A stretch of 64,000 nucleotides of DNA, from the NCBI GenBank assembly GCA_963770375.1, contig CAVYPM010000009.1, forward strand, positions 1 to 64,000, read 5' to 3'. Source of the DNA: DASVBE01 sp963770375 (GTDB lineage Bacteria > Actinomycetota > Actinomycetes > Streptosporangiales > Streptosporangiaceae). The position numbers and the translations under genes were made by a program. The first letter of the stretch is position 1; each line of letters begins with the position of its first letter. A model generated the notes under the pieces. That model had not been told where the DNA came from, made no database searches, and saw nothing but the letters and a program-made list of their open reading frames with translations. Below, one piece after another: positions 28,480 through 39,313 of this stretch.

Positions 28480-29296
28480 TGTGTGTTTCGGTCCAGAATC
28501 GCTGTTGGGACTGCTGTCGCGATGGGTTTCCTGCTCGTAGCAGACGCCCAGCCTGCAGCTCCGGGTTCGCCGACGCTCGCTCTTCCAGCATGGCTGGCGC
28601 CGTTCCCCAGTGCGCGAGATGAACGGACCCAAGCTGGCGCCGATGAGATCGGCTCTGCCTATCAGATTTCGAAGTCGCCGGCCGGGTGATTGCTCACTAC
28701 CGCGCGCAACTGCAAAAGGCGGAGATTCGTTTCAGTAGCAGCTTCGATGGCATGCGCACCGTCCTCCGCTGTTCTGAAGGCAAGGCATCCTGCGTTATCC
28801 AAATCCGCGAGCGCGACGACGGCACATCCGTGAAGGTCAGCTACTCACCGAACGATGCAGCCGCCCAACCTGCATTTGCTGTGCCGGTCACCCAAGCGAG
28901 CGCACCGGCACCCGCGCCGGTCTCGGCCGCACCCGCTCCCAAGAAAACGGTCGAGGATTATCCGGGCCGCGCTGAAGTCGAGTACGAGATTACTGGAACG
29001 ATTCACTATGCGAACCTCACCAGGAAAAACGCGGACGGATCGACCGAGCAACGACAGGAAAAGCTCCCGTATGCCGACAAGTTTTTCGCTCCGCCCGGAA
29101 CAGGGCTTTATCTCTCCGTCCAGAAGGCCCGAGTCACGAAGACGGAGGAGGGGTTGTCACTCGAACATTTGTGGTAGACGACGGCATCGAAGGGACTGTG
29201 CACGTAGTCATTCGGGTGGGCGGCAAGGTCTTGCAAGAGGCTGAGGCTTCCGCTCCTTACGGAATTGCAACCGCCAGCGGTGAAATCGCAAAATAA
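28480..29296 (+). CDS. Exported protein of unknown function (frame restored)
   Basis: About 270 residues. GTG at 28480 just after GGAG gives a signal peptide (AVGTAVAMGFLLVADAQPAA). The middle includes DEIGSAYQISKSPA, AHYRAQLQKAEIRFSSSFDG and VLRCSEGKASCVIQIRER (two Cys), then an Ala/Pro linker and YPGRAEVEYEITGTIHYANL. The end is DDGIEGTVHVVIRVGGKVLQ with stop at 29296. Frame changes occur near 28680 and 29165. No family is recognised. The Ala/Pro linker between two beta-rich parts suggests a periplasmic two-domain protein. Confidence 0.5.
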
Positions 29297-29647
29297 CCGC
29301 CCGTTCTGCATTACGACGCCGCCAATCCCTTCAGCCTCTCCTTCAGCAGTCGATCGCGCGGGGCTCTTTGCGGACGACCCCAACCAATCTCGGACCTTGC
29401 TCACGGTCACGGAGTGCTTGACACTTGGTCCACGAGATTCGACGTCAAGGCGGGCCGCTGGACCGGGTCCGCACTGGTGCTCCTGAAAAACCCGACTCCG
29501 GGACTTCTCGCTAAAGCAATCTGTCGTACTTTTGCTGCTCTTGATGCGGCAGATCGGCGACGAAAAAATTCTCCTGATCGAAGTCCGGCATGGATTGCCT
29601 GTCACGGTTGAGATCGAGCGGCTGCGGAATCGCTGAAAGGATCGAGA
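29297..29647. other. Gap with a possible coding remnant
   Basis: A forward frame ending at 29635 reads MRQIGDEKILLIEVRHGLPV followed by TVEIERLRNR, which looks protein-like but has no clear start. The remainder shows nothing I can support. Confidence 0.3.
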
Positions 29648-29953
29648 ATGACGCCACACGACGCACCCATGCCATCGACACCTTCTGAGTCGGACTCCCG
29701 AGAGAGCGGCCTCCAGAGCACATACCACACGGTCACCGAATTGGCAGCTGACATCGGGTTGAGCGAGAGATCGACCGCGCACGCGCTGCGACGCGGCGAG
29801 ATTCCGCACATTCGCGTCGGGCGCCGGTTCATCCTGCCGAGGGCGGCGATCGCGGAGTGGCTGCGAACGGCCGGCCAGAGCAGCGCAATCCAGAGCCCGG
29901 TGCCGCCGTTGAGCGGTCCGCTCTCGTTGCTTCTTCGGGCCATTCAGAGGTAA
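29648..29953 (+). CDS. Excisionase-type DNA-binding protein (HTH_17)
   Basis: 101 residues. The core TVTELAADIGLSERSTAHALRR followed by GEIPHIRVGRRFILPRAAIA and EWLR is the MerR-like helix-turn-helix of excisionases. Such small proteins set the direction of integrase reactions. It lies 43 bases upstream of the integrase fragment on the same strand, the usual xis-int order. Confidence 0.8.
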   Translation: MTPHDAPMPSTPSESDSRESGLQSTYHTVTELAADIGLSERSTAHALRRGEIPHIRVGRRFILPRAAIAEWLRTAGQSSAIQSPVPPLSGPLSLLLRAIQR

Positions 29954-29995
29954 CTGTCATGAGGCCAGGCAAATTGGCGCGGGCGTGAGTCGCAA

Positions 29996-30806
29996 ATGAC
30001 AGGATCGATCTTCAAGCGGAAACTGAGAACTGGCGTTAGCTGGGGATACGTCTTCTTCGGCGGATGGGATGAAAACGGCAAACGGATTCAGATGTTCAAA
30101 TCCGGATTCCCGACCAAAGACGCGGCGTCCCGAGCCGTGCGCGTTGCCATCGAGGAGCACGAAGCCAAACATGGCAAGGTCTCCCGTGACATTGACGCGC
30201 GCGGCCGTCTCGTCTGGGCCGTTCTCCCTGGGTGACGAGCACGAATCTGGGTTTGAGACGAAGTCAGAAGCCGAACTCGCCCTTCAAAAAGCGCTCGCGC
30301 GCAGCGATGCTGAGAAAGCGAAGCGAGCGGAGGATGCAGCCAAGAGTGCCGGGCCCCTGTTCGCTCAGTATTTCGAGCATTGGCTGAAGGAACACGCGAG
30401 CCGCCGCTGCGCTCCGAAGACGCTCGAACGGTATGCCGACCTCGGAGCCTATTTGATCCGTGAACTCGGCAAGGTGCGATTGAATGAAATGACCACCGCC
30501 GAAATTCAAGCGGCCATCCACCGCCTGCAGGATCATGGCGGCCGACGCACCGAAACTGAACCGCGTGGGCGACCACTGGCGCCGAAAACCGTCCGGCACA
30601 TGGGCACGCTCTTGTACACCGTGCTCTCCGACGCGGACCGATTGGGCGTCCTCAAGATTCCGAACCCGATGGCAAACCGTCGGGTGCTGCTGCCGAAGCT
30701 GACCAAGCGTAGGCCAGCCGTGCTGGATGCGACCAAGCTTCAGGCTCTGTTTGAGAGTGCTCAGAACACCCGGCTGTACCCCTTGGTCGTGTTGGCGGCT
30801 GCTGCC
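29996..30806 (+). pseudogene. Phage-type tyrosine integrase, catalytic domain missing
   Basis: The N-terminal part starts MTGSIFKRKLRTGVSWGYVF with an arm-binding-like domain (FPTKDAASRAVRVAIEEHEA). After a frameshift near 30230 the core-binding domain follows: FAQYFEHWLKEHASRRCAPK, TLERYADLGAYLIRELG and RLNEMTTAEIQAAIHRLQD. It reaches LFESAQNTRLYPLVVLAAA, where the first catalytic Arg should come next (usually TGxRxGE). Instead the sequence becomes unrelated, so all catalytic residues are lost. It points at tRNA-Asp about 350 bases away, the normal place for an integrase beside its attachment site. Confidence 0.75.
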
Positions 30807-31151
30807 GACAAGCCTTTTTCCGTGGCCGCTGCCCAACCACGGGCCACAACCTCCAGCTTTCTTGCCGCCCTCGCGGGCGACGTTGGCCCTTTTCCTCGCA
30901 AACGTGCGCGCCGGGTCGCGCCGTTCGGACTTGGCGGGGGCCTTCTTCCCGGTCCCAGGGCGGGCGCCACGTGGGGCGCCGGTTGGCGGCGTTCTGAAGG
31001 AATCGGGCGAAAGCTTGAAAGCTCGCGAAAAACGGCTGTCTTCGGCTGGGATTTGGAGCCTATTTCCGTCCTGAGCGAGCGCGCATGTTAGCAAATGTTG
31101 ACTTGGGGACTCCCCCAAGAACGCTAAGTGTAGAAAACAAAAGGAAGAGTA
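30807..31151. other. Gap between integrase fragment and tRNA-Asp, no supported gene
   Basis: The sequence replaces the integrase catalytic domain. A basic reverse-strand frame (PARTFARKRANVAREGGKKAG) is visible but has no convincing start. No copy of the tRNA 3' end is seen here. Confidence 0.35.
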
Positions 31152-31229
<78 letters not shown>

Positions 31230-31300
31230 GCTGAGGTGGGTCACTTCGGTCAGTTACTAAAATATCACAGCTGGCACCCGTCACGCTAATATGGAAGGCA

Positions 31301-32462
31301 GTGAAAATCACTGCTATCGACACATACATCGCCGGGAATCCCTGGAAAAACTGGCTTTTTGCGCGCGTTTCGACCGATGAAGGCATTCACGGCGTCGGCG
31401 AAGGAACGCTGAATTATTTCGGACGCACGGTGGAAGCCGCCATCCATGAGCTGTCGCCGTTGATTCTCGGCATGGATCCGTTTCAGGTGGAGATGATCAG
31501 CCAGAAGCTGATCCGCGACGTCTATTCGGAGGGCGCGCAGATTCACATGTGCGCCGTTTCGGCCATCGAGATCGCGCTGTGGGACATCATCGGCAAGGCG
31601 ACGAATCAGCCGATCTACAACTTGTGGGGCGGCCGCTGCCACGAAAAACTTCGCGCCTACGCCAACGGCTGGTATCGCGGCCCGCGCACTCCGGAGAGCT
31701 TCGCCGAGAAAGCGAAGATCGTCGCCGGGCGAGGCTACACCGCGCTGAAGTTCGATCCGTTCGGCAACAACTGGCGCATGCTGCCGCGCGCCGAATTCGA
31801 CCTGAGCCTCGACATCATCACCGCCGTGCGCGAAGCGGTGGGCAAGACGGTCGATCTGCTGATCGAAGGCCATTGCCGCTTCAACGTCGCGACCGCGGTG
31901 GAGTTCTCGATGGCGATGCATCATCTGCGGCCGGCGTGGTTCGAGGAGCCGGTGCCGCACACCAACACCATGGCGATGGTCGAGGTCGCGCGCGCGCAGT
32001 CCCGTGCCGATCGCGACCGGCGAGAGCCTCTCCAGCAAGCAGCAGTTCGCCGACCTGCTGCAGCACAACGCCGTCAGCATTCTGCAGCCGGAGCCGTTGA
32101 ACCTGGGCGGACTATTCGCCACGCGCAAAATCGCCGACATGGTGGACGCGCACTACGGCGTGATCGCGCCGCACAGCGCGCAGGGGCCGATCTGTTCCGC
32201 GGCGTGCGTGCAATTGAACGCGTCGCTGCCGAATTTCTTCATCCATGAAATTTTCGATGAGTTCAACGAGCCTTGGGAAAAACACATCGTCACCCACCCG
32301 GTCGAAGTGGTCGACGGCTACATCGAAGTGCCGGAGGCGCCCGGGCTGGGGACCGATCTGAATCTCGAAGAGATCGCCAAGCACCCGTATCAGCAGGAGA
32401 ATTCGCTGCCGTTGTTCAAGCCGGGCTGGGAAAAGCGGTCCATCGAGAAGCGCGGACTGTAG
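31301..32462 (+). CDS. Enolase-superfamily sugar-acid dehydratase (mandelate racemase/MLE type)
   Basis: About 386 residues with a single extra C near 32001. It has the superfamily layout: capping-domain start MKITAIDTYIAGNPWKNWLF, the catalytic Lys region GYTALKFDPFGNNW, metal ligands around DLLIEGHCRF, WFEEPVP and PIATGESLSS, then ILQPEPLNLGG and the His of IAPHSAQGP. Members remove a proton next to a carboxylate and usually dehydrate sugar acids; the exact acid is not shown. A KDPG-type aldolase 7 kb away could use the product. Its stop faces the PhyH gene tail to tail with one base between. Confidence 0.85.
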
Positions 32463-32463
32463 C

Positions 32464-33430
32464 TTATTTCCGCCCGAACGGATTGATATCTCCCCTTCTC
32501 ATCGCGCAACAGACACGTTCCCATATACTGCTGACGCGACCGCGCGGCGGCGAGGTCGTGATACACGAACGCTCCCTTCACGAAGAAATGTGCGACCACT
32601 GACCTTGCGCGACAACTGCATCTTCCTGCGTGCCGAGCCGCCGTGCAACAGATTCGCGTGCCAGATCAGCACGTCGCCCTTGCGGGCATGAAAATAGTGG
32701 GGCTCAATCTGGTTCGTTTCGATCAGTTCCCGAATTCGCTGGCTCGTACCGCGCGTGATACGACGCGTAGCCTTCGCGCTTGAAATCGTCCTCCGTGATA
32801 TTCGACGTCTTTGCTGAACAGATACGGCAGTTTGTGACTGCCCGGGTAATAAACCAGCGGCCCGCAATCGGGATGAATATCTTCAAACGCGATCCACGCC
32901 GCCGTCAGATACCCCAGCGGATACGTCGTCATGTGGATGGAATCGGAATGCACACCCTGCTGCGACCCTTTATGCGACGCGATGGTTTGCAGTGCCTTCG
33001 GCTCATGGCCCGTCAGCAGTCGGATCCACTGCAGCATCCCGGGATGTTTCAGGATCCGGCAGAACGCGGCGACTTTCTTGTGAGGGTTGAAGAAACCGGC
33101 CCGGGTAAGGATCATCGGCCGCCGCAGGCTCCGGCGCCAGCTTGATGTGTCCTTTGCGGATCGCCTCTTCATAGCCCGCTCCATACGATGTCCAGGGTCG
33201 CATCATCAAACAGCTTCGGAATCACGATATAGCCGTTTTGCGACCAGTAGCGGCATTGCTCCGCCTGTTCCGCGGTAATTTCTCCCGCCGCAAGTTTCGA
33301 GTCGGACCGTCTCTAGCGCATCGGGTTGGTCGAGCCACGGATAGGGACCGGAATACGGAAAATGTTCGGCTCGAAAGGAAGGTAGCTTCGATAGTTTGAC
33401 GGACTGTTCGGCGATCCATCGGCGTTGCAT
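32464..33430 (-). CDS. Phytanoyl-CoA dioxygenase (PhyH) family oxygenase (several indels)
   Basis: About 320 residues. It is an Fe(II)/2-oxoglutarate oxygenase, judging from the H-x-D motif in GSQQGVHSDSIHMTTYP and the distal His in DVLIWHANLLHGGS, with LTAAWIAFEDIHPDCGPLVY and YPGSHKLPYLFS between them, which are hallmark PhyH strands. The N-terminus is MQRRWIAEQSVKLSKLP. Frame changes lie near 33200, 33110, 32815, 32740 and 32590, and the end (GDINPFGRK) needs one more. All three iron ligands are present, so the gene is probably intact in the organism. The substrate is unknown. Confidence 0.75.
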
Positions 33431-33483
33431 GTAACTCCGAATCCTTCTTCACAGTATCCCAGGTAGTGTCCTAAGCAAATCGC

Positions 33484-33558
33484 CTCACGCAAAGACGCAG
33501 AGGCGCAAAGTCCGGCGGAACGTACATCGATCGCTCTGCGCCTTGGCGTCTTTGCGTG
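33484..33558. repeat. Imperfect inverted repeat (CGCAAAGACGC type)
   Basis: Two arms of about 26 bases (33484-33509 and 33533-33558) are near reverse complements, sharing TCACGCAAAGACGC and CGCAAAG or CTCTGCGCC-type ends. They are separated by a ~23-base loop. The element lies between the divergent PhyH and phoH genes. It resembles intergenic REP-like palindromes found widely in environmental genomes. Confidence 0.65.
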
Positions 33559-33681
33559 AAATTTTCAAACGCGAGCGGTTTTTCTGCTATCCTTTCATTG
33601 GATGTGTTTCCTGCCTCCGCGCCAGCGGAAGTTCTTCAAGGTTCTCCACTCTCCCTTTGCGCCAAAATTAAGATCCCTCGA

Positions 33682-34737
33682 ATGAAGTCCAACGTACAGA
33701 TTAGCCGCGGCATTGAGTCGCTGTTCGGGACTCGCGATGAAAATATCCGCCTGATCGAAGACGGCCTGAAGGTGCGCACGCGGCTGCTGAACGACTCGCT
33801 CGAAATCGAGGGCGAGGATATGGCCGTCGCGCGGGCGTCGTCGATTCTGAATGATTACGCGGCGCTGGTGAAAGAAGGCCACGTCTTTCACAACGGCGAT
33901 CTGAACAGTTTTCTGCGCGTGGTGACGGCGGATTCGGACACCACGCTTGCGCGGCCTGGTCGACAGCGGCAAGCAGCGCAGCTTCGGCAAGAAAGTGGTC
34001 GCGCCGAAAACGATGACGCAGCGCCGTTACGTCGATGCGATTGAGCGCAACGATCTGGTGTTCGGCATCGGACCGGCGGGCACCGGGAAAACTTATCTCG
34101 CCGTGGCGATGGCGGTTTCGGCGCTGCTGTCGAAGCGCGTCACGCGCATCATTCTGACGCGTCCCGCGGTGGAGGCGGGAGAGAAGCTCGGATTTCTGCC
34201 GGGATCGCTGCAGGAAAAGGTCGATCCGTATTTGCGTCCTTTGTACGACGCGCTGTACGACATGCTGGATCCGGAAAAAGTGGAGATGCTGCTGGAACGC
34301 AACACCATCGAAGTCGCGCCGCTCGCGTTCATGCGCGGGCGCACGCTGAACGACGCGTTCATCATCATGGATGAGGCGCAGAACTCCACGCCGGAGCAGA
34401 TGAAGATGGCTCTCACGCGCCAGGGCTTCAATTCGAAGATGGTGGTGACCGGCGATACCACGCAGATCGATCTGCCCGGCGGACTGCGCAGCGGATTGAT
34501 TGAAGTGGCGGATATCCTGCGCGGCGTCGAAGGAATCAGTTTCGTGCAGTTCGACGACCACGACGTGGTGCGCCACAGCCTGGTGCAGAAAATCGTGCGT
34601 GCGTACGAACGATATAACGAATCGATCGGCGCCAACCGCCAGTTGTCGCTGAAGCTCTACGGAGCCTACGCCGCCGAGTTCCACGCTGAAACAGCCGTCT
34701 GTCGAGCCCGCAGTCCGGCGAAGCACCGGCCGCCTAA
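33682..34737 (+). CDS. phoH: PhoH-like ATPase
   Basis: About 350 residues. The N-terminal part MKSNVQISRGIESLFGTRDE is followed by a KH-like region. The P-loop domain has TMTQRRYVDAIERNDLVFGI, Walker A GPAGTGKTYLAVAMAV, ILTRPAVEAGEKLGFLPG, Walker B FIIMDEAQNSTPEQMKM and GDTTQIDLPGG. An extra T near 33949 splits the frame after SDTTL, and another indel near 34705 hides the stop (SGEAPAA, TAA at 34735). It is the first gene of the conserved phoH-ybeY-corC-era order, so it probably acts with YbeY in RNA processing. Confidence 0.88.
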
Positions 34738-34745
34738 GGGCGATC

Positions 34746-35168
34746 ATGTCTCCAGACGACCCTCATTTGTTGTTCCGTCATTCGTCGCGCCGCGTGCGGC
34801 GGACGACCGTTGCGCGAATTTCTGGTCGACACTCGGAAGCGCGTGGCCGCAGGCGGGCTTCACGTGTCTGATTACCACCGACGCCGAACTGCGCCGGTTG
34901 AATCGCCAGTTTCGCGGCAAGAATTACGCCACCGACGTTCTATCTTTCCCTCCGCGATGAAATGGCGATTTCGCTCGATCGCGCGGCCGCGCAGGCCAAG
35001 GAACTCGGTCACCCGCTCGACGAGGAACTTCGCATTCTGATGCTGCATGGCGCTCTGCATCTGTGCGGCATGGATCATGAAACCGATTCCGGCGAGATGG
35101 CGCGCGCGGAAACGCGTTGGCGCAAAAAACTGGGTTTGCCAGCCGGCCTGATTGAGCGTGCGGCATGA
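34746..35168 (+). CDS. ybeY: Endoribonuclease YbeY (frame disrupted)
   Basis: About 140 residues. The metal-binding motif of YbeY is complete: HGALHLCGMDHETDSGEM (H-x3-H-x5-H). The upstream half has TTDAELRRLNRQFRGKNYAT followed by DVLSFP, the second conserved block. The start is ATG at 34746 (MSPDDPHLLFRHSSRRVRR) with indels near 34808 and 34850. A short deletion is likely after DVLSFP, where the usual GDI-type strand is shortened to DEMAISLD. YbeY matures rRNA 3' ends. The stop overlaps the corC start (ATGA). Confidence 0.82.
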
Positions 35169-36432
35169 TCCTGCTGCTCATCATTGCTGGCCGTCCTGAC
35201 CGGCCATCGCTCGTCACGCTGGTCACGTGTTTGCAGGTTCTCTACCTGGAATCGCTGCGCATTCGCGCGCGCGAGCTGCCGGCGCTGCAGTTCTTCAAGG
35301 AAACGCTGGAAGCAGAAGCTGGGCCTGGAAACGGAGCGCGGCTCGCTGGCATTTTCGTTGGTCAAACACATCGGCCTGGCGATCATCGGCTGCCTGCATG
35401 GCGATCGCCGTCGAAACGCAGAACGGTTTCGGCGAAGCGGTCGCGATCGCCTGCATCGGGTCCGGCGATTTACACCGTAATCGGAACGTACATCATCCCG
35501 CAGTTGTTTATCGCAGCAGCAGCGGGCATCGTGCTGTTGCCTTTGGTGCCTCTGTTTCGCGCAGTTGCTACTGGCTGTGCATGCCGCTGCTGTGGTCGCT
35601 GGAATTTCTGCAATCGCTATTTGAGTTGGGCGAGCGACACGCAGCCGATGAAGAGCCCACGCGGCCGGAAGAGCATATCGAGGCGCTGATTTCCGCCGGT
35701 GAAGAAGAAGGGCATCATCGAAAAAGGCGACCGCGAGCTGATCCAATCCGTGGTCGCGTTCGGCGATAAGACCGTGCGCGAAGTGATGACGCCGCGGCCC
35801 CGCATCGTCGCGATTCGCGAGGATGCGTCGCTCGAAGAACTGCGCGCAGCTGGTGATTCAATGAACAGTTCTCGCGCATCCCCGTCTTCGATGACTCCAT
35901 CGATCAGATCACCGGATTCGTTCACGTCCGCGACATGTTCGAACTGAACGACGAACGAGCGCGCCGCGCGCAAAGTGCGCGACATCATGCGCCCCATCCG
36001 CGCCGTTCCGGAATCGAAGCCAGTGAACGATCTGATGCGGGAGATGCAGGAAGAAGGCGCGCACATGGTGGTGGTGGTCGACGAGTACGGCTCCACCGCG
36101 GGCATCGTCACCATGGAGGACATGGTGGAGGAGATCGTCGGCGAGATTCACGACGAGCACGAGCCGGATCGCGATTTTCGCGAGGATCCCGACGGCAGCT
36201 ACGTGGTCAGCGGCAGCTTCGATCTGGGCCGTCTGCGCGATCTGCTCGATTTTCATCCGCAGGACGACACCGAATCGACCACGGTCGGCGGCCTGATCAC
36301 GGAATGGCTCGGGCCACGTGCCCGTCGTGGGCGAAGAGACCGAGCGCGAAGGGATTCAAGATCAAGGTGCTGGCGGCGAATCATCTGCGGGTGGATCAGG
36401 TGCGCGTTGCGAAAGCGGTACGGACTGAGTAA
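35165..36432 (+). CDS. CorC/HlyC-type CBS-domain membrane protein (several indels)
   Basis: About 420 residues. The N-terminal membrane part (VLYLESLRIRARELPALQFF, LAFSLVKHIGLAIIGCL) is split by frame changes. From about 35690 the soluble half is clear: EEGIIEKGDRELIQSVVAFG and TVREVMTPRPRIVAIREDAS, a first CBS domain. A second CBS domain follows (RDIMRPIRAVPESKPVNDLM, HMVVVVDEYGSTAGIVTMED), and a CorC_HlyC domain closes it (DGSYVVSGSFDLGRLRDLLD). Extra bases near 36310 and 36356 break the C-terminus. Such proteins are linked to magnesium or cobalt efflux. It lies between ybeY and era, a conserved order. Confidence 0.82.
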
Positions 36433-37354
36433 GTGAAGAATCGGATTTGTATCGATTCTAGGACGTCCGAACGCGGGCAAGTCGACGTTGTTGAACGCGC
36501 TGCTGGGGCAGAAGCTGGCGATCGTCACGTCCAAGCCGCAGACCACGCGCACGTCGATTCAGGGCGTCGTGACGGCTGACGATGTATCAGATCGTATTCA
36601 TCGACACGCCCGGCATTCATCGTTCGAATACGCTGATGAACAAGCGCATGATGGACACCGTGCGCGCCTCGGCGTCGAGCCGACGTGGTTCTGTTCCTGA
36701 TCGATGTTCTCGATCCGCTGAGCGACGAAGACGCGCAGGCCATCGACCTGGTGAAGAAGCTCGAAGCGCCGGCCATCGCGGTCTTGAACAAAGTCGACAA
36801 GCTGCACGACAAGACGAAGCTGCTGGCGCTGATCGAGCAGTTACCGCGCTTGCACGAATTCGCCGAGTTCATTCCGATCTCCGCGATGAAAGGCACGGGC
36901 GTCGATGCGCTGCTGAAGGAAATCGTGAAGCGTCTTCCCGAAGGGCGAGGCGACTGTATCCCGAGGATCACCTGACCGACCAGCCGTCGCGCTTTCTCGC
37001 AGCGGAAATCCTGCGCGAAAAAATTCTGCATCACACGCAGCAGGAAGTGCCGCATGCGGTCGCGGTGATGGTCGACACGTGGGTGGAAACGCCGAAACTT
37101 CTGAAAATCGCTGCGACGATTTACGTGGAGAAGGCCGGACAGAAGGCGATCATCATCGGCGCGGGCGGCGCGGGATTGAAGAAAATCGGCACGCTCGCCC
37201 GCTACGAAATGGAAAAAGCATTCGAGACGAAAGATTTTCCTGCAGACGTTCGTGAAAGTGAAACCGAACTGGCGCCAGGATCCGGAATTTCTCGCTGTCG
37301 ATCGACTGGCGCAGCATGATCGGGACAATAGGTGTGTCAGGATTAAATATATGA
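36433..37354 (+). CDS. era: GTPase Era (several indels)
   Basis: About 300 residues. The G domain has GRPNAGKSTLLNALLGQKLA (G1), KPQTTRTSIQGVV (G2), FIDTPGIH (G3) and AVLNKVDKLHDK (G4). The C-terminal KH domain is recognised by GAGGAGLKKIGTLARYEMEK and the end VKVKPNWRQDPEFLAVIDWR. GTG at 36433 directly after the corC stop is the likely start. Indels lie near 36440, 36580, 36680, 36950, 37240 and 37300. Era binds the 16S rRNA 3' end and supports 30S assembly, consistent with its neighbour ybeY. The last codon overlaps the BON gene start. Confidence 0.88.
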
Positions 37355-37666
37355 CGCGCGTCTCTCTCTCTGATTCTCGCGGTTTTCCTGATGGTACCTG
37401 TGCTGATCGCTCAGCCCCCCGCAACGCCGGCGCCGGTGAAGCACACCGACGACGATCGCATTTACGATGAGGTTCGGCGCAAGCTGGCCAACGATCTGGA
37501 CGTGAAAGGCGCGGGGATCGACGTCGCGGTGAAAAACGGCGCCGTCACTCTCAGCGGAAAAGTTCACACCGAGCGCGGCAAAGAGAAAGCCGACAAGCTC
37601 ACGAAGAAGATTAAGGGCGTCACCAGCGTGCAAAATAATCTGGTGGTGATGGAAAGCGAAAAGTAA
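37351..37666 (+). CDS. BON-domain periplasmic protein
   Basis: About 104 residues. ATG at 37351 (ATGA overlap with era) gives a signal peptide if one base in the CTCTCTCTC run at about 37365 is corrected (ILAVFLMVPVLIAQ). The mature part is a single BON domain: DRIYDEVRRKLANDLDVKGA, IDVAVKNGAVTLSGKVHTER and IKGVTSVQNNLVVM. BON domains attach to membranes or phospholipids. Without correction the first usable ATG is 37391. Confidence 0.8.
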
Positions 37667-37695
37667 GCTTGCAGCGGCGGAATGATTTTTGCATC

Positions 37696-37761
37696 AGCCC
37701 CATGCGTCAGCTTGGGGTTTGCAACGGGAACCGAAATAACCCCACGCTGACGCATGGGGCT
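37696..37761. terminator. Long palindrome between convergent BON and purH genes
   Basis: Two 24-base arms (37696-37719 and 37738-37761) are almost perfect reverse complements, beginning AGCCCCATGCGTCAGC and ending GCTGACGCATGGGGCT. The structure can end transcription from both sides. It also recurs as a single arm at 53060-53083, so it is a dispersed repeat as well. Confidence 0.65.
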
Positions 37762-39302
37762 AATGCCGGAAATGCCGGACTCCGGTAAACACCATCGCCA
37801 GTCCTAGCCGATCCGCCGCCGCGATCACGTCGGCGTCCTTCACCGATCCGCCCGGCTGAATCACCGCTGTGATGCCGTGCTTCGCGGCTTCCTCCACGCC
37901 ATCGGGAAACGGGAAGAACGCATCCGATGCGAGCACGGTGCCGTTCCAGCGGCAGCACCGCCTTCATCGCGCCGACCTTCACCGAATCCACGCGGCTCAT
38001 CTGCCCCGCGCCCACGCTGACCGATTGTCCGGCGCGCGCGTAGACGATGGCGTTCGACTTCACGTGCTTCGAAATCTTCCAGCCGAATTCGAGCGCGGTC
38101 CATTCTTCGTCGGTCGGCGCGCGCTTCGTCTTCACCTGCGCTTCCGCGCGCGTCAGACGATGCACGTCGGGCGTCTGCACCAGGTATCCGCCGGTGATCG
38201 ATTTCACCACCGGCTCCAGGCGCTGACGCCGTGACCCGCAACAGGCGCAGATTCTTCTTCGCGGTCAGAATCTTGAGCGCGGCTTCGGAATAGCCGGCGC
38301 GGCAATCGCTTCGATGAACGTCTTCGCAATCTCTCCGGCCGTCTCCGCATCCACATCGCGATTGAACGCCAGCACGCCGCCGAACGCCGAGACCGGATCG
38401 GCTTCAAACGCGCGGCCGATAGCTCTCGGCCAAGCGTCGCGCTTTCGGCGCAGCCGCAGGGATTGGTGTGCTTGATGATCGCCGACGCCGGCCCGTCGAA
38501 CTCGCCGATCAATTGCCAGGCGGCGTCGAGATCGACCAGATTGTTGTACGAAAGTTCCTTGCCGTGCAGTTGCTCGGCTCCGGCGATTCCGGTCTTGCCC
38601 GTCGCGTACAGCGCGGCCGATTGATGCGGATTTTCGCCGTAGCGAAGCGCGATCGAGCGCGGCGCGCGAATGTCGAGCGTCGCCGGCAGCGGCTCGTCGG
38701 TCGGCGGAATTTCGGCGAGGCGCAGCGGAATCGCGCGATCGTAAGCCGCGGTGGTCGCGAAGGCTTTCTTCGCCAGATTCCAGTGCGTTTCGCGCGAAAG
38801 CGAGCCATCGCTGGCGCGCAGTTCTTCGATCAGCGGCGCGTAATCGGCGCACGACGTCACCACCGCGACGTCCTGATAATTTTTCGCCGCCGCGCGAATC
38901 ATCGTCGGTCCGCCGATGTCGATATTCTCGATCAGTTCCGCCAAGCGGCGCGTCCTGATTCGCGGCGATCTTTTCGAACTCGTAGAGATTCACGCACACC
39001 AGGTCGATCTTCGGAATGCCGTGAGCTTCAATCGCGCTCATGTGCTCGGGCTTCGCGACCGCATCGCGAGAATGCCTCCGGCGATGCGCGGATGAATCGT
39101 CTTCACGCGGCCGTCCAGCATTTCCGGAAATTCGGTGACGCTCGCAACTTCGCGCAGACGGCGCGATGGCGGCATCTTTCAAAATGCGATACGTGCCACC
39201 GGTGGAGATAATCTCGACTCCCAGCGACGTCAGGGCTTGTGCGAATTCGACAATTCCGGTTTTATCGGTGACGCTCATCAGAGCGCGTTCAATGCGAGGC
39301 AT
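37760..39302 (-). CDS. purH: Bifunctional AICAR transformylase / IMP cyclohydrolase
   Basis: About 514 residues once frames are joined. It carries out the last two steps of IMP synthesis. The N-terminal cyclohydrolase domain has MPRIERALMSVTDKTGIVEF, GVEIISTGGTYRILKDA and MLDGRVKTIHPRIAGGILA, then GGPTMIRAAAKNYQDVAVVT. The transformylase domain has LRYGENPHQSAALYATG, ELSYNNLVDLDAAWQLIGEF, IIKHTNPCGCAES and the closing IQPGGSVKDADVIAAADRLG. Frame changes lie near 39150, 39065, 38940, 38430, 38290, 38220 and 37945. The ATG at 39302 is the family start. It ends inside the palindrome shared with the BON gene. Confidence 0.88.
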
Positions 39303-39313
39303 ATTGATTTCGT

